A stretch of 51,085 nucleotides of DNA from Prochlorococcus sp. AG-409-L18 (GTDB taxonomy: Bacteria; Cyanobacteriota; Cyanobacteriia; PCC-6307; Cyanobiaceae). The stretch spans positions 1 through 51,085 of the forward strand of contig QCKG01000013.1 of assembly GCA_003215535.1 (NCBI GenBank), in the 5' to 3' direction. Position 1 is the first letter of the stretch. The number at the start of each line of letters is the position of its first letter. Under the pieces are notes generated by a model that saw only the letters and a list, made by a program, of their open reading frames with translations, was not told where the DNA came from and made no database searches. The translations under genes were made by a program, and so were the position numbers. Below, piece by piece: positions 19,374 to 29,905 of the stretch.

Positions 19374-19419
19374 AGTACAAACGAACCAACTTCCTGCCAA
19401 GGGGGTATGGGCTTGGGTT

Positions 19420-20394
19420 TCAGAATGGAAGCTTTTTCTTTTCTTCCTTGTCTAAATCTGCCTCCATTTCTCTGAGCCTTTTTAGTATTACGTCGTAATA
19501 CTCTTTGATGTAACTCTCCATAGTTGTTGTTGTTGAGGGGTCTAAATCAAACAAAGCGTATGTATCCTCCATAGAGGCATTTAGGCTGGCTCCTCCACCA
19601 GTAACTTCTGCAAATGCAAGCCTTTCGGCAACATTTACTGTTGGTTCAAAGAATGAAACTAATGCTTGCGCAACCTTAATTAGAAAAGGGGAAACTCTTA
19701 AAACTTTTGCTGATTTACCACTGAATCTCTCGCATAATTTGACCACCTCATCTGCTTTCCACGGTTTCGGTCCAACCACTGGGAAGCTTTTTCTAATAGT
19801 TTGAGGTTTATTTAGTGCTGAAACTGCAAAACGAGACATGTCTTGTGTGTTCATATAAGCAATTTCAGTAGGGCTTCCACTTATCCATACTGTTTGGCTG
19901 TCTAGTACAGGAATTGCGAATTGTCCTATTACTCCTTGCATAAAGGCTGCACCCTGAAGAATGGTGTAGTCCAATGAGGAATCTTTTAATAAATGTTCAG
20001 TGCAGTATTTGATATCCATTAGTGGCACATCTCTATAGCGTTCAGCGGCAAGTAATGAAATGAATACGACTCGCTTTACATTTAGCCTTTCACAAGCTTG
20101 AAAAAGATTTAGTTTTCCTTGCCAATCTGTTTCGTAGACACTTTGGGGGTCATCCGGTCGAGTTGTAGCAGCATCAATAACGGCGTCTACTCCTTCTAGG
20201 GAATAATCAAGGTCTTCAGGCTTTAGTAAATCCCCTTGAGTTATCTCACATCCCCATTCTTGAAGGAATGAAGCTTTGCGTGGAGTGCGCACCATGCAAC
20301 GTACCTTATGACCTTCATCTAAGGCGCATTTTGCAATTTGTCGTCCGAGGGTGCCGGTTCCACCTGTAATTAGAACCTGCATAGGTAAGCTCAT
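19420..20394 (-). CDS. ycf39: Ycf39-like NAD(P)-binding photosystem II assembly factor
   Basis: Atypical short-chain dehydrogenase/NmrA-like protein related to Ycf39 (plant HCF244), which with Hli proteins helps insert chlorophyll into newly made D1. The Rossmann motif is TGGTGTLGRQI at about residues 11-21; IKYCTEHLLKDSSLDYTILQ replaces the classic YxxxK site. Length 324 is normal. ATG start; a second ATG (MQVLITGGTG) four codons later is also credible. It lies downstream of petM on the same strand, so two photosynthesis genes adjoin. Confidence 0.93.
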   Translation of the reverse strand: MSLPMQVLITGGTGTLGRQIAKCALDEGHKVRCMVRTPRKASFLQEWGCEITQGDLLKPEDLDYSLEGVDAVIDAATTRPDDPQSVYETDWQGKLNLFQACERLNVKRVVFISLLAAERYRDVPLMDIKYCTEHLLKDSSLDYTILQGAAFMQGVIGQFAIPVLDSQTVWISGSPTEIAYMNTQDMSRFAVSALNKPQTIRKSFPVVGPKPWKADEVVKLCERFSGKSAKVLRVSPFLIKVAQALVSFFEPTVNVAERLAFAEVTGGGASLNASMEDTYALFDLDPSTTTTMESYIKEYYDVILKRLREMEADLDKEEKKKLPF

Positions 20395-20437
20395 TTCAAG
20401 ATAGGAGCCTAATTGGGATAGTTAAAGAATGTGAGAA

Positions 20438-20539
20438 TTAGTTGTCGCCTTGAAGTTTGAGTAAGAGGACACCACCGGCTAGGCCTACTGGAATTAGAAC
20501 CCAGAAAACTGCTGCTATGCCAAAAATCTCGGAAGCCAT
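20438..20539 (-). CDS. petM: Cytochrome b6f complex subunit PetM (33 aa)
   Basis: Single-span subunit of the cytochrome b6f complex. The 33-residue product starts [20 protein letters not shown] and ends LLLKLQGDN: one transmembrane helix with a short polar C-terminus, as expected for PetM. ATG at 20537-20539, TAA at 20438-20440. It is flanked by ycf39 (43 nt downstream) and trm1 (27 nt upstream), all on the minus strand. Confidence 0.93.
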   Translation of the reverse strand: MASEIFGIAAVFWVLIPVGLAGGVLLLKLQGDN

Positions 20540-20566
20540 TGTTGTGGGGTTAAAGCACTACTTTAT

Positions 20567-21595
20567 TTAATGACCTTCCACCCACGTCTCTGCGAAAATT
20601 TTTAATAGCTCATCAATAGTTGCATTTGTTCGAATTTGTCCTGGCATAATCCCACTGCTAAATGCCTTAAACCCTTTTTCTCGTAAGGCTTTTAAGCTTT
20701 GATGTAGTGGTGGAGTTGATCGAAGGGATAGGCGACTTGTGATTTCTGCAGTGGACCAGCAAAAAAGTGGTATTCCTTCATCCTCTGACAATTTTTTGAG
20801 CAGCTTCTTGCTTTTATTTGTTATTGGCAGCTTTAAGCATTCCTCAAGACTTTTTAGTTGGTCTAGGGTTTGTAGTGATTGAAGGGGGCCCAGCCAAAGT
20901 GGTCCAAAAAATTTCCATTGGCTGGATTTGGACTGACAATGGCACTTCCTCCAGGCTTTTAACCTGATAAGAGATTGAGAATACTGATCTCCGCAGCTTT
21001 CACAGCGCGCTAATAGACCAAGTTCATTCTCTTCTCCTATTGCCAGATTCCTTTTTAGTCGAACAAATGTCCGGAAAGTTCTACCGTCGCTGAAATTTAT
21101 TAGTGGTTCTATGCCTCTACCCAATAGCCAAGCCTGCTTTGCTATTGCAGCAAGTTGAAGCCTAAGAGCTATCTCCCAACTTGAAGGATGAGTTCGAGTT
21201 GAGGCGCCGTAATTTCTAATTCCAGTGGATCTTTCGTGTCCTGTAGAAGATCGCCCATCAGTACTAGTGACTATTAATATTCCTTCAAAGGCTAAAACGT
21301 TAATTATTGGCTGAAGCAGATAATTTGGGGAACCGAAGCAATCTAGATCAATAATATCAAAGAATTTCTTCTCTAGAAATGCTTTGCAGAGAAGTGCTTC
21401 TGCGCGTTCATTTCTTATATTTAAAGATATACCTAAATTTTCTAGCCCTTTTAAATTACGTTTGATTAAATCACTCTGAGAAATGTTCGCGTCATTAACC
21501 CAAAACTCTATTTTTTTGCCTAGATTTCTAGTCTTAACTCCTAGATTTATTGATTCAAGACCCCAACGCAAAGGGCGAATACCACAGCCTGTCAT
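20567..21595 (-). CDS. trm1: tRNA (guanine26-N2)-dimethyltransferase (Trm1 family)
   Basis: SAM-dependent enzyme that methylates N2 of guanine in tRNA (G26, and G27 in some bacteria). Seen: SAM motif around LLDLMTGCGIRPLRW, the acidic DIIDLDCFGSP, and a C-terminal zinc-finger-like region with C-x2-C (CESCG) and CHC before FGPLWLGPLQ. The first ATG (21593-21595) cuts into SAM motif I. The same frame stays open upstream to about 21780 and encodes a family-like front end (YREGLAKVEIGQGFFR, then ARDFSVLVASLQ). The true protein is therefore probably 45-60 residues longer and begins at a non-standard codon, overlapping the divergent hydrolase. Confidence 0.9.
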   Translation of the reverse strand: MTGCGIRPLRWGLESINLGVKTRNLGKKIEFWVNDANISQSDLIKRNLKGLENLGISLNIRNERAEALLCKAFLEKKFFDIIDLDCFGSPNYLLQPIINVLAFEGILIVTSTDGRSSTGHERSTGIRNYGASTRTHPSSWEIALRLQLAAIAKQAWLLGRGIEPLINFSDGRTFRTFVRLKRNLAIGEENELGLLARCESCGDQYSQSLIRLKAWRKCHCQSKSSQWKFFGPLWLGPLQSLQTLDQLKSLEECLKLPITNKSKKLLKKLSEDEGIPLFCWSTAEITSRLSLRSTPPLHQSLKALREKGFKAFSSGIMPGQIRTNATIDELLKIFAETWVEGH

Positions 21596-21751
21596 TAGAT
21601 CTAGTAATTTTAATTCTTTTCTGTTATTATTTATATTTAATTGTAGAGAAGCGACTAATACCGAGAAGTCTCTAGCTGTTGTCGAATCAGAACGAAAAAA
21701 GCCTTGTCCTATTTCTACTTTGGCTAAACCTTCGCGATAGTGGGGTGAAAG

Positions 21752-22757
21752 TTGATTCAGTTTCTTTTGGAAGGAAATGGTTCTCTATCTGGTAATTATG
21801 CTGCCAGCTTTGAAAGAGGCGCTGATTGGGGAGAACCTCATAGTTGGCAGTGGCAAGGTTATAGATGTCATTGGCGAGTCTTGGGAGAAAACAATCAAAG
21901 GCCATTAGTTTTTGTTCATGGCTTTGGTGCCAGCAGTGCCCATTGGCGAAACAATGCCCATGCCTTTGCTTGTGCAGGATTTCACGTTTATGGGATTGAC
22001 CTCATTGGCTTTGGTCAATCTGAGCAGCCAGGATCAAATTTGTGTGGCCAATTAGATAACAAGCTGTGGGCTAAGCAATTAGCTTCTTTTTTAGAAGAAG
22101 TTGTTGAAGTACATCTTCATGGTAAAGCTGTACTTGTAGGTAATTCTCTTGGGGCCCTGGCTGCATTAACCACTATTAACCTTAGAGAGGATCTTGTAGC
22201 AGCTTTAGTTGCAGCACCCTTGCCTGACCCTGCTTTTATGGGGACATATCGGTTCCCGAAAAACAAGCTATTGAGAAGACTTAGATATTGCGTTGTGAAT
22301 ATTTCTTGTAATTTGCTTCCATTGGAGTTGATAGTTCCCTTAATAGCAAACACACCACTTATTAATTTTGCTCTGCAGTCTGCATATCACCGCTCAATTA
22401 AATTTGATTATGAACTGCAAAAGCTTGTAGCGAAGCCAGCTAGAAGACTTACAGCTTCAAGGTCTTTGAGGGCCATGTGCATTGGAATGACATTACGTTC
22501 TCAGGACATTACTGCACCTGCGATGCTAGAAAAATTAGATATAAATACTAGGCGCCCTCCTGTTCTCTTGTTATGGGGGGGGGCGAGATAAATTGGTGCC
22601 TTTAAGGATTGGGAAAGAGCTTGATAACCAATATTCTTGGCTAGATTTTTCAGTTATTTATGATTCAGGACATTGTCCTCATGATGAAACGTTTGAAAAA
22701 TTCAATCGGTATGTACTTAGATGGTTAGAACTTAACTTGGGTGTCGACCGGACATAG
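21752..22757 (+). pseudogene. Alpha/beta hydrolase, frameshifted in a run of nine G
   Basis: Alpha/beta-fold hydrolase. Frame one begins at TTG 21752 and carries the oxyanion region FVHGFGASSAHW and nucleophile elbow VGNSLGA (S132), but stops at 22589-22591 just after LLLWGG. At 22575-22583 there are nine G. Reading with eight gives GRDKLVPLRIGKEL and then SGHCPHDE, supplying the expected acid and histidine, and runs to a stop at 22755-22757. As sequenced, the product of 279 residues lacks two of three catalytic residues. Causes could be a sequencing error, a real length variant of the tract, or slippage. The ilvN start follows 2 nt after the restored stop, which fits an intact ancestral gene. 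Confidence 0.85.
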
Positions 22758-22759
22758 AT

Positions 22760-23290
22760 ATGAAGCACACACTTTCGGTGCTAGTTGAAGACGAGTCGGG
22801 AGCTCTTAGCAGAATTGCGGGGCTATTTGCTCGACGCGGGTTCAATATTGACAGCCTTACTGTTGGCCCCGCAGAAGCTCAAGGCCAATCAAGATTGACC
22901 ATGGTTGTTGAAGGTGATGATCACACTCTTCAACAAATGACCAAGCAATTGGACAAGTTAGTAAATGTTCTTCAGGTTTTAGATCTGACAAGGCGCCCTG
23001 CTGTTGAAAGAGAACTAATGCTTCTAAAGGTCTATGCCAAAGCTTCTCAAAGGAGTTTGATCTTGGACTTGGTACAGGTTTTTAGAGCAAAGGTTGTTGA
23101 TGTCTCTGATGAGGCATTGACCCTTGAAGTAGTAGGGGACCCAGGGAAGCTCGTTGCGCTAGAGAAGTTGTTAACCCCATATGGGATTCTTGAAATCGCA
23201 CGGACTGGGAAGGTGGCTCTTGAGAGAGCTTCAGGAGTTAATACAGAAATGTTGAAAGCTTCTTCAAGTGGGGGGAGGGTTCCTGCTTGA
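22760..23290 (+). CDS. ilvN: Acetolactate synthase small (regulatory) subunit
   Basis: Regulatory subunit of acetohydroxyacid synthase, first shared step of branched-chain amino acid synthesis; mediates valine feedback inhibition. The N-terminal ACT domain is plain ([19 protein letters not shown], then [11 protein letters not shown]). A second ACT-like domain follows with [10 protein letters not shown]. Length 176 fits the long IlvH-type form. ATG start, 2 nt after the restored hydrolase stop. Confidence 0.97.
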   Translation: MKHTLSVLVEDESGALSRIAGLFARRGFNIDSLTVGPAEAQGQSRLTMVVEGDDHTLQQMTKQLDKLVNVLQVLDLTRRPAVERELMLLKVYAKASQRSLILDLVQVFRAKVVDVSDEALTLEVVGDPGKLVALEKLLTPYGILEIARTGKVALERASGVNTEMLKASSSGGRVPA

Positions 23291-23300
23291 AAAAAGCTTT

Positions 23301-24002
23301 TTATAAATTTGTCTTGGGAATCAACTTAGATTCAAGTAGGAAGTCTCCTTGCTCTATTAAATCAAGGACATTCATTCCATCAATTACACGTCCAAATACT
23401 GAATAGCGGCCATCAAGTTCAGGAAGTGGCTTTAGGGTTATATAGAATTGTGCGCTGGCAGAATCTATTAGCTGGTATCTAGCCATGGCTAAAGCGCCTC
23501 TTCCATGATTCAGCTGAAGCTCTTTTATTTCAACAGGGTTAGTTATTAGTTGGTTATATCTAGGTTTGTCTTCATTTTTGAGTTTAATTTCAAGAGGAAT
23601 GAACCTTGGTTGCCCTGTATTTGGATCTATAAAACTCCCTGTGCCATATTTGATTTTTGGGATTGATGGATCTTTAGATTGCGGATCACCTCCTTGCACT
23701 ACAAAAGGGAAAGGGCTTTTGATTACTCTGTGAAAAGTGGTTGTTTTGTAGACCCCTCTATTGATTAGATCTAAAAAGTTGCCTGCAGTTAGCGGGGCGG
23801 CATCTCCATCCAATTCAAGAGTAATTACACCTCGAGTCGTTTTTAATTGAACTATTGCTTTCCCTTGAAGGCAAGGGCTAATAACAGTTAGACAAGCTGC
23901 GGGAAGCTTTGACTGGGTAGAAGGTTTTGAACAACTCCAAAGGATTGGAATAAAAAGAGATAGCAAAATGTAAGTTCTTAATATGGTTTTATTCATATTC
24001 AT
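23301..24002 (-). CDS. Cyclophilin-type peptidyl-prolyl isomerase, lipoprotein
   Basis: Peptidyl-prolyl cis-trans isomerase of the cyclophilin fold, 233 residues. The N-terminus is a signal peptide with lipobox-like ILWSC, predicting export and lipid attachment at about C24. Fold landmarks: TTTFHRVI, FVVQGGDPQ, ASAQFYITL and DGRYSVFGRV. The usual Trp of high-affinity cyclosporin binding is absent, as in many bacterial members. Convergent with ilvN, 10 nt apart; ycf4 lies just upstream on the same strand. Confidence 0.93.
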   Translation of the reverse strand: MNMNKTILRTYILLSLFIPILWSCSKPSTQSKLPAACLTVISPCLQGKAIVQLKTTRGVITLELDGDAAPLTAGNFLDLINRGVYKTTTFHRVIKSPFPFVVQGGDPQSKDPSIPKIKYGTGSFIDPNTGQPRFIPLEIKLKNEDKPRYNQLITNPVEIKELQLNHGRGALAMARYQLIDSASAQFYITLKPLPELDGRYSVFGRVIDGMNVLDLIEQGDFLLESKLIPKTNL

Positions 24003-24015
24003 TGCAATAAAGGAA

Positions 24016-24552
24016 TTAGAGACCTTCCAGATTTACTCCAAGGTAACGAGCCAATTCTGCTCCTTCTTGTTCAAGTTCAACTAGCGGACGAGGTTGGCCT
24101 ACGCCCGATAAAGGTAAATCCCGTCGACCTTGAATTCGTAAGGAAATTCGTCTTTTTGGATTTATGCCGTCACGGACTTCTAGTTTGACCGCTTTAACAT
24201 CCTTTAAATCTATATTCACTTTAATTTCCTTTAAAAGGCCTCTTCTGGTGACAGATAAAATCCCAGCCTGCTTGTCAAATTTATTGGTTCCAGCGCCGAA
24301 ATCGATTGCATAAAGGGTCCATTGGTAAATCGCTAGGAAAAAGGCCGCAATGCCATACATCCCCATTAATAATCCTTGGGGTACGAAAAGCAAACTGGCC
24401 GGGTTCCCTATAGGAAGGAAGTTTTCCCCTAGATAGCTAGAAACTGATGCTAATAAGAATCCTGTGCCTCCAATGCTCACCATAGATCCAACAATGAGAT
24501 TGGAGGTTTTGCGGGATCCCACAACGTTTTGTTCTAAAAGCTCAGCTGACAT
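24016..24552 (-). CDS. ycf4: Photosystem I assembly protein Ycf4
   Basis: Thylakoid membrane scaffold for photosystem I assembly. Two hydrophobic segments near residues 22-45 and 50-75 are followed by a soluble domain ([22 protein letters not shown]). Length 178 is close to the usual ~184. Divergent from psbD across about 175 nt that must hold both promoters. Confidence 0.95.
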   Translation of the reverse strand: MSAELLEQNVVGSRKTSNLIVGSMVSIGGTGFLLASVSSYLGENFLPIGNPASLLFVPQGLLMGMYGIAAFFLAIYQWTLYAIDFGAGTNKFDKQAGILSVTRRGLLKEIKVNIDLKDVKAVKLEVRDGINPKRRISLRIQGRRDLPLSGVGQPRPLVELEQEGAELARYLGVNLEGL

Positions 24553-24727
24553 GACGTATCCAAATAGGCCTCTATTTTGAACTTAAAATGATGAATAATG
24601 GCAAAGCAAAATCAAGGTTGATGTCGATTAGCAATACAAGGGGTTTCAGGTCAAGGCAATTTTCCCGAATTTACCTTCGACATTGTTAAAGTCTTTCGGT
24701 ATCCCAAATTTCAGCACCGTTTAACCC

Positions 24728-25783
24728 ATGACGATCGCTGTTGGACGCGCTCAGGAACGAGGATGGTTTGACGTCCTTGATGACTGGCTCAGACGCGACC
24801 GCTTTGTTTTCGTAGGTTGGTCCGGACTTCTCCTCTTCCCAACTGCTTACTTGGCAATTGGAGGATGGTTTGTAGGAACCACCTTTGTAACTTCCTGGTA
24901 CACCCACGGTGTAGCCAGCTCCTATCTTGAAGGCTGTAATTTTCTTACAGCTGCTGTGAGTACCCCTGGCGATGCCATGGGTCACAGTCTTTTATTACTT
25001 TGGGGCCCTGAAGCTCAAGGTGATTTCGCTCGTTGGTTGCAGCTTGGCGGACTCTGGAATTTTGTTGCCCTGCACGGCGCTTTTTCCTTGATCGGTTTTA
25101 TGTTGCGTCAGTTCGAAATTGCCCGTCTAATTGGCATTCGTCCTTATAACGCGCTTGCTTTCTCTGCTCCTATAGCAGTTTTCTTAAGCGCTTTCTTGAT
25201 GTATCCGCTTGGACAGCACAGCTGGTTCTTTGCTCCATCTTTCGGGGTGGCTGCAATCTTCCGTTTCATCCTCTTTATACAAGGTTTCCACAACTGGACA
25301 CTCAACCCCTTCCACATGATGGGAGTTGCAGGAATTCTTGGTGGGGCTCTGTTATGCGCTATTCACGGTGCAACTGTGCAGAACACTCTCTATGAGGATG
25401 GCAATCAAAGCACTACTTTTAGGGCTTTTGATCCCACTCAGGAAGAAGAGACCTATTCAATGGTTACCGCCAACCGTTTTTGGAGTCAGATTTTCGGTAT
25501 TGCTTTCTCCAATAAGCGTTGGCTTCACTTCTTCATGCTTTTTGTTCCAGTAATGGGCATGTGGGCTCCATCTATCGGAATTGTTGGTCTTGCACTTAAT
25601 CTTCGTGCTTATGACTTCGTCAGCCAAGAAATCCGAGCTGCTGAAGACCCTGAGTTTGAAACTTTCTACACAAAGAATGTTCTTTTGAACGAGGGTATGC
25701 GCGCTTGGATGGCATCTGCGGACCAGCCGCACGAAAACTTTGTATTCCCTGAAGAGGTATTGCCACGTGGAAACGCCCTCTAA
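24728..25783 (+). CDS. psbD: Photosystem II D2 protein
   Basis: Reaction-centre core protein that binds P680 chlorophyll, pheophytin, QA and the non-haem iron. It begins [20 protein letters not shown], has five transmembrane helices, and contains [18 protein letters not shown]-type and [20 protein letters not shown] segments with the chlorophyll/iron His residues. Length 351 is normal. The last 17 nt overlap psbC. A 100-aa minus-strand frame at 24686-24985 is only its antisense shadow. Confidence 0.99.
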   Translation: MTIAVGRAQERGWFDVLDDWLRRDRFVFVGWSGLLLFPTAYLAIGGWFVGTTFVTSWYTHGVASSYLEGCNFLTAAVSTPGDAMGHSLLLLWGPEAQGDFARWLQLGGLWNFVALHGAFSLIGFMLRQFEIARLIGIRPYNALAFSAPIAVFLSAFLMYPLGQHSWFFAPSFGVAAIFRFILFIQGFHNWTLNPFHMMGVAGILGGALLCAIHGATVQNTLYEDGNQSTTFRAFDPTQEEETYSMVTANRFWSQIFGIAFSNKRWLHFFMLFVPVMGMWAPSIGIVGLALNLRAYDFVSQEIRAAEDPEFETFYTKNVLLNEGMRAWMASADQPHENFVFPEEVLPRGNAL

Positions 25784-27152
25784 TTTCAACCTTTTAAAGG
25801 CCCCTAACCAAAGTCTCGATGAGACTGGCTATGCCTGGTATGTGGGTAATGCACGTCTGATAAACCTTTCTGGGCGCCTTTTGGGTGCCCATGTGGCCCA
25901 CGCAGGCCTGATGGTTTTTTGGGCGGGTGCAATGCTCCTCTATGAGGTGAGTCACTTCACCTTTGACAAGCCAATGTGGGAGCAGGGCTTGATCCTTATC
26001 CCACACGTAGCAATGTTTGGTTACGGTGTTGGCCCTGGTGGTGAGGTTACTGACATCTATCCATTCTTTGCAGCTGGTGTTGTTCACCTTGTGGCATCTG
26101 CAGTTCTTGGATTTGGTGGTGTTTGGCACTCACTTGCTGGCCCAGAGAAGCTAGAAGAGGCATTCCCCTTCTTCTCTACTGACTGGCGTGATAAAGATCA
26201 GATGACAACAATCCTTGGCCGACACCTTTGTGTTCTTGGCTTGGGATCACTTCTCTTCTCCTTGAACTGGATGTTCCTAGGAGGTGCCTACGACACCTGG
26301 GCTCCAGGAGGTGGAGAAGTTCGTTTGATCAATCCAACACTTGATCCAGGTGTAATTTTTGGTTATCTATTCCAAACCCCTTGGGGTGGAGGCGGCTCCT
26401 TGGTTGGAGTTAATTCCATGGAGGACATAGTTGGTGGTCACATCTATTTGGCTGTTTTACAGCTGGTTGGTGGTCACTTCCATATGCAAACCAAGCCATT
26501 TGGCTGGGCTCGTCGAGCTTTTGTATGGAATGGTGAGGCATTGCTTAGCTATGCATTGGGTGGATTGTGTGTTGCTAGTTTTTATGCCTCGACATTTGTC
26601 TGGTTTAACAACACTGCATATCCATCTGAGTTCTACGGTCCTACCAACGCAGAAGCTTCTCAGGCGCAAAGCTTTACTTTCTTAGTCCGTGACCAACGCA
26701 TTGGAGCCAATGTTGGTTCCACTATGGGTCCAACAGGATTAGGTAAGTATCTAATGCGTTCTCCAACCGGCGAAATTATTTTCGGTGGAGAGACAATGCG
26801 TTTCTGGGATTTCCGTGGACCTTGGTTGGAGCCTTTAAGAGGTCCAAATGGGTTAAGTCTGGATAAGATCCAGAATGATATTCAGCCTTGGCAAGTACGT
26901 CGAGCTGCTGAATATATGACTCATGCTCCTAATGCTTCAATTAACTCTGTTGGAGGAATCATCACCGAGCCTAATGCGGTGAACTTTGTGAACCTTCGTC
27001 AGTGGCTTGCTTCAGCTCATTTCTTCCTTGGCTGGTTTACCTTTATTGGTCATCTCTGGCATGCAGGAAGAGCACGTGCGGCAGCTGCTGGTTTTGAAAA
27101 GGGTATAGATCGGAAGACTGAGCCTGCTCTTTCCATGCCTGATCTGGATTGA
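25767..27152 (+). CDS. psbC: Photosystem II CP43 chlorophyll-binding protein
   Basis: Core antenna protein of photosystem II with six transmembrane helices. The GTG at 25767 gives the expected front [21 protein letters not shown] and overlaps psbD by 17 nt, the classical arrangement; an ATG at 25740 is in frame but would add nine residues without family support. The large lumenal loop holds the segment around [20 protein letters not shown], whose Arg helps coordinate the Mn4CaO5 cluster environment. 461 residues. Confidence 0.98.
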   Translation: METPSNFNLLKAPNQSLDETGYAWYVGNARLINLSGRLLGAHVAHAGLMVFWAGAMLLYEVSHFTFDKPMWEQGLILIPHVAMFGYGVGPGGEVTDIYPFFAAGVVHLVASAVLGFGGVWHSLAGPEKLEEAFPFFSTDWRDKDQMTTILGRHLCVLGLGSLLFSLNWMFLGGAYDTWAPGGGEVRLINPTLDPGVIFGYLFQTPWGGGGSLVGVNSMEDIVGGHIYLAVLQLVGGHFHMQTKPFGWARRAFVWNGEALLSYALGGLCVASFYASTFVWFNNTAYPSEFYGPTNAEASQAQSFTFLVRDQRIGANVGSTMGPTGLGKYLMRSPTGEIIFGGETMRFWDFRGPWLEPLRGPNGLSLDKIQNDIQPWQVRRAAEYMTHAPNASINSVGGIITEPNAVNFVNLRQWLASAHFFLGWFTFIGHLWHAGRARAAAAGFEKGIDRKTEPALSMPDLD

Positions 27153-27204
27153 ACTAAATCAATCTATCCCTGTTCAATTCGTTTTCTTCCTTTTAAAAGG
27201 CTTT

Positions 27205-27239
27205 AAAAGCTCTCTCTTTATTGAGAGGGCTTTTTTTTT
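27205..27239 (+). terminator. Intrinsic terminator of psbD-psbC
   Basis: AAAAGCTCTCTC at 27205-27216 pairs with GAGAGGGCTTTT at 27223-27234 (12 bp, one G-U), with a six-base loop and nine T at 27231-27239. This is a textbook rho-independent terminator about 50 nt after psbC. Confidence 0.93.
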
Positions 27240-27328
27240 ACATTAACTTTTAACGTTGTTTCCTTTGCAGCTTATTTGCATTCTATTGATTTTAAATAGC
27301 ATTGGTGATTTCAAGAAAATAAGCCGCC

Positions 27329-27940
27329 TTAGTTATTAGAAAGTTCATTTCTTAGCCAAGGTAAACTAAGCCCTATTACGTTGCTGTAACAGCCATTTAT
27401 GCTTTTTATAAATAATCCACCTTGACCTTCTAGCGCAAATCCTCCCGCGCATCTCATTGGCTCGCCTGTCTGAACATAAGATATAATTTCTTCTTCAGTT
27501 AAAGTCGAAAATTGTATTTGGGTACTAATAACCTGATTGGTTATCTTTTTAAATTCATTATCATGGCAGGAATCCTTTTGAATTAAGGAATGCCCAGTCA
27601 GAATATGGCCTTCCTTTGAAGACATCCTTTTCCATCGCTCGAAGGCTTGATGTTCATTGTTAGGCTTGCCGAAGACTTCTCCTTCAAATACAAAGACGGA
27701 ATCACAGCCAAGAACGGCTGAAACTTCGTTGATCAAGGTACTTTTTGATTCGTTAAAAAGGATTTTAGAAACGACAGTCTGTGCCTTTTCTGTGGCTAGA
27801 GATTGGACTAGATCACGCGCTTCAGAGCGTTTAATGCTCTTTTCATTAAGGCCACTAATCATCACCTGATGACTAATCCTGGCTTTTTCCAGCAAATGAC
27901 GGCGAGCTTTAGAAGCAGAGGCAAGTATCAGCACAATCAA
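27329..27940 (-). CDS. maf: Maf-family nucleoside triphosphate pyrophosphatase
   Basis: Hydrolyses nucleoside triphosphates, including modified ones, to monophosphates and diphosphate (house-cleaning). Family landmarks: LILASASKARRHLLEKA at the start, LGCDSVFVFEGEVFGKP, and GEPMRCAGGFALEGQGG near the end. Length 203 is typical. It is divergent from the next gene by about 70 nt. Confidence 0.95.
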   Translation of the reverse strand: MIVLILASASKARRHLLEKARISHQVMISGLNEKSIKRSEARDLVQSLATEKAQTVVSKILFNESKSTLINEVSAVLGCDSVFVFEGEVFGKPNNEHQAFERWKRMSSKEGHILTGHSLIQKDSCHDNEFKKITNQVISTQIQFSTLTEEEIISYVQTGEPMRCAGGFALEGQGGLFIKSINGCYSNVIGLSLPWLRNELSNN

Positions 27941-28013
27941 TCAATCTTGTCGTTGGCATGCTTAGGCTGGCATTTATGAGCAAACTGGCAACTTTTATTT
28001 GTTGGGAGTTGAA

Positions 28014-28388
28014 ATGGAACTGATTGATAATCGCAGTAAAGAACGAGCCTTAAAAACTTTGCGATGTCTTCCCTTTAATTTGACTTTTTATTTAACCACT
28101 CAATCAAAGGGACTTAAAGCTGAAGTAGTTTTTCGGAAGGAAAATGAGTATGGAAATATTGGCTCAAATTGGTTTCACCACCCTAATCAAGTAGAGGCGG
28201 CATTTCGATGGCTTATTCAAGTTGGGGTCTTGAGACGAGAAGTAGATGGACAAGGTTTGACGTCGAAGATACGACTGACGCCTTTAGGACGGGAGATACT
28301 TGAACAGAATCCTGATCTAAAGCTTCAACAAGCTGGTTTTTTTGAAGGGGCAGTTAATTGGCTTTATCGCAATTGGCCATTCAGATGA
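28014..28388 (+). CDS. Conserved cyanobacterial protein (Npun_F0494-like, tentative)
   Basis: Soluble 124-residue protein. The segment [33 protein letters not shown] looks like a winged-helix-type fold and resembles what I recall of the Npun_F0494 family; that match is from memory and tentative. ATG at 28014 is preferred over a TTG at 27999. Its TGA overlaps the ATG of cobQ (ATGA), indicating translational coupling. Confidence 0.72.
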   Translation: MELIDNRSKERALKTLRCLPFNLTFYLTTQSKGLKAEVVFRKENEYGNIGSNWFHHPNQVEAAFRWLIQVGVLRREVDGQGLTSKIRLTPLGREILEQNPDLKLQQAGFFEGAVNWLYRNWPFR

Positions 28389-29905
28389 TTTCTCAGTTAA
28401 GGCCTGATCCAATAATGGTGCTAGGCACATCCAGTGGAGCTGGAAAATCGTTAATAACAGCAGCAATATGCAGAGTTCTTCTTCGTAAAGGAGAGGATCC
28501 TTTGCCTTTTAAAGGACAGAACATGAGTAATAACGCCTGGGTTGATCAATCTGGAGGAGAAATGGCTTATTCTCAGGCTGTCCAGGCATGGGCTGCAGGG
28601 TTAGAACCTAAATGTGCAATGAACCCTGTGTTACTTAAGCCCAAAGGAGATCACACAAGTGAATTGATTCATATGGGCAAAAGTGTTGGTATAGCGAGAG
28701 CAGAGAGTTATTACGAGGATTGGTTCCTTTCGGGTTGGTCAGCGATACGTAATGGATTAAATGAATTAAGGCAATCTCATCAAAGAGGAAGATTTGTTTT
28801 AGAAGGTGCAGGCAGTCCTGTAGAAGTCAACCTTCAACGCAGAGATCTAACAAATTTGAGGCTTGCTACTTTTCTCCGTGCTAGGTGCTTACTAGTAGCA
28901 GACATAGAAAGGGGAGGAGTATTCGCGCAAGTTATAGGAACATTGGCTTTGATGCAGCCATTTGAAAGATCTTTGATTAGAGGTCTTTTGATTAATCGAT
29001 TTAGAGGGAGGCCTGAACTTTTTGAGGAGGGTCGAAGCTGGCTAGAGAAAGAAACAGGAATTCCTGTATTGGGAGTAATGCCTTGGCTTAAAGAGAACTT
29101 TCCTCCTGAAGACTCGTTGGATTTGCTTGAAAGGAAATCACAAAAGCCGCACGCAGAAATTGAAATAGCTGTAATTAAACTACCTTCTCTAAGTAACTTT
29201 TCTGATTTAGATCCTTTGGAGGCTGAGCCTTCAGTTCAATTGAGATGGGTTGAGGCAGGGGATCAACTGGGTCTACCCGATGCTGTTCTTATACCTGGAA
29301 GTAAGCAAACTATTAGCGACCTTGCAAAACTATTTTCCAGTGGGCTGGCAGACCAAATAAAAACTTTTGCTTATGGGGGTGGAAGCATATTTGGTATTTG
29401 TGGAGGAATGCAAATGTTAGGTAGAAGTCTTTGGGATCCACTTGCATTGGAAGGGGCAGAATCAAAAGCAGCTTCCAGAGAATTAAAGGGACTAGATTTG
29501 TTACCTCTAAAAACAGTTTTTGACTGCGATAAATCTTTGTTGAGGCAACAAGTGATTTTATCTTGGCCTTCTTTGACTTCAGTAGCTGGATTTGAACTTC
29601 ATCATGGGAAGACTGAGCCTGTGAATGGAAGTGAAGGCATAATTGAACCAATCTCTAATAATTCTTCTATTGGATGGGTGGTTAAAGATAAATCTAATGC
29701 AATTATTGCTGGAACTTATCTTCATGGAATTTTTGAAAATGGTTCTTGGAGAAGACTCTGGTTGAATCTTATTAGAGAGAAAAAAGGATTTTATGCCCTC
29801 CCTATAGACGAACAAAATCACTCTCAAAGAAGGGAAGAAATAATTGATTTATTGGCAGATTCTTTTGAAGAACATATTGATTTGACTCCAATTCTTGATC
29901 TATGA
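28385..29905 (+). CDS. cobQ: Cobyric acid synthase
   Basis: Glutamine- and ATP-dependent amidation of adenosylcobyrinic acid a,c-diamide to adenosylcobyric acid in B12 (pseudocobalamin in marine cyanobacteria) synthesis. N-terminal DTBS-like domain with [16 protein letters not shown] and ERGGVFAQ; C-terminal class I amidotransferase-like domain with nucleophile Cys in [10 protein letters not shown] (about C339) and His in YLHGIF (about H447). ATG 28385 gives 506 residues. Its end overlaps the ferredoxin start by ATGA. Confidence 0.96.
   Translation: MISQLRPDPIMVLGTSSGAGKSLITAAICRVLLRKGEDPLPFKGQNMSNNAWVDQSGGEMAYSQAVQAWAAGLEPKCAMNPVLLKPKGDHTSELIHMGKSVGIARAESYYEDWFLSGWSAIRNGLNELRQSHQRGRFVLEGAGSPVEVNLQRRDLTNLRLATFLRARCLLVADIERGGVFAQVIGTLALMQPFERSLIRGLLINRFRGRPELFEEGRSWLEKETGIPVLGVMPWLKENFPPEDSLDLLERKSQKPHAEIEIAVIKLPSLSNFSDLDPLEAEPSVQLRWVEAGDQLGLPDAVLIPGSKQTISDLAKLFSSGLADQIKTFAYGGGSIFGICGGMQMLGRSLWDPLALEGAESKAASRELKGLDLLPLKTVFDCDKSLLRQQVILSWPSLTSVAGFELHHGKTEPVNGSEGIIEPISNNSSIGWVVKDKSNAIIAGTYLHGIFENGSWRRLWLNLIREKKGFYALPIDEQNHSQRREEIIDLLADSFEEHIDLTPILDL

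Noticed and set aside
21483-21740. 85-codon plus-strand frame over trm1
   Set aside because: Lies antisense to the conserved N-terminus of Trm1; not protein-like.
24686-24985. 100-codon minus-strand frame over the psbD start
   Set aside because: Antisense shadow of a secure psbD; composition is that of a reverse-read membrane protein gene.
25794-26129. 111-codon minus-strand frame inside psbC
   Set aside because: Antisense to CP43 coding sequence with no ribosome binding site or family features.
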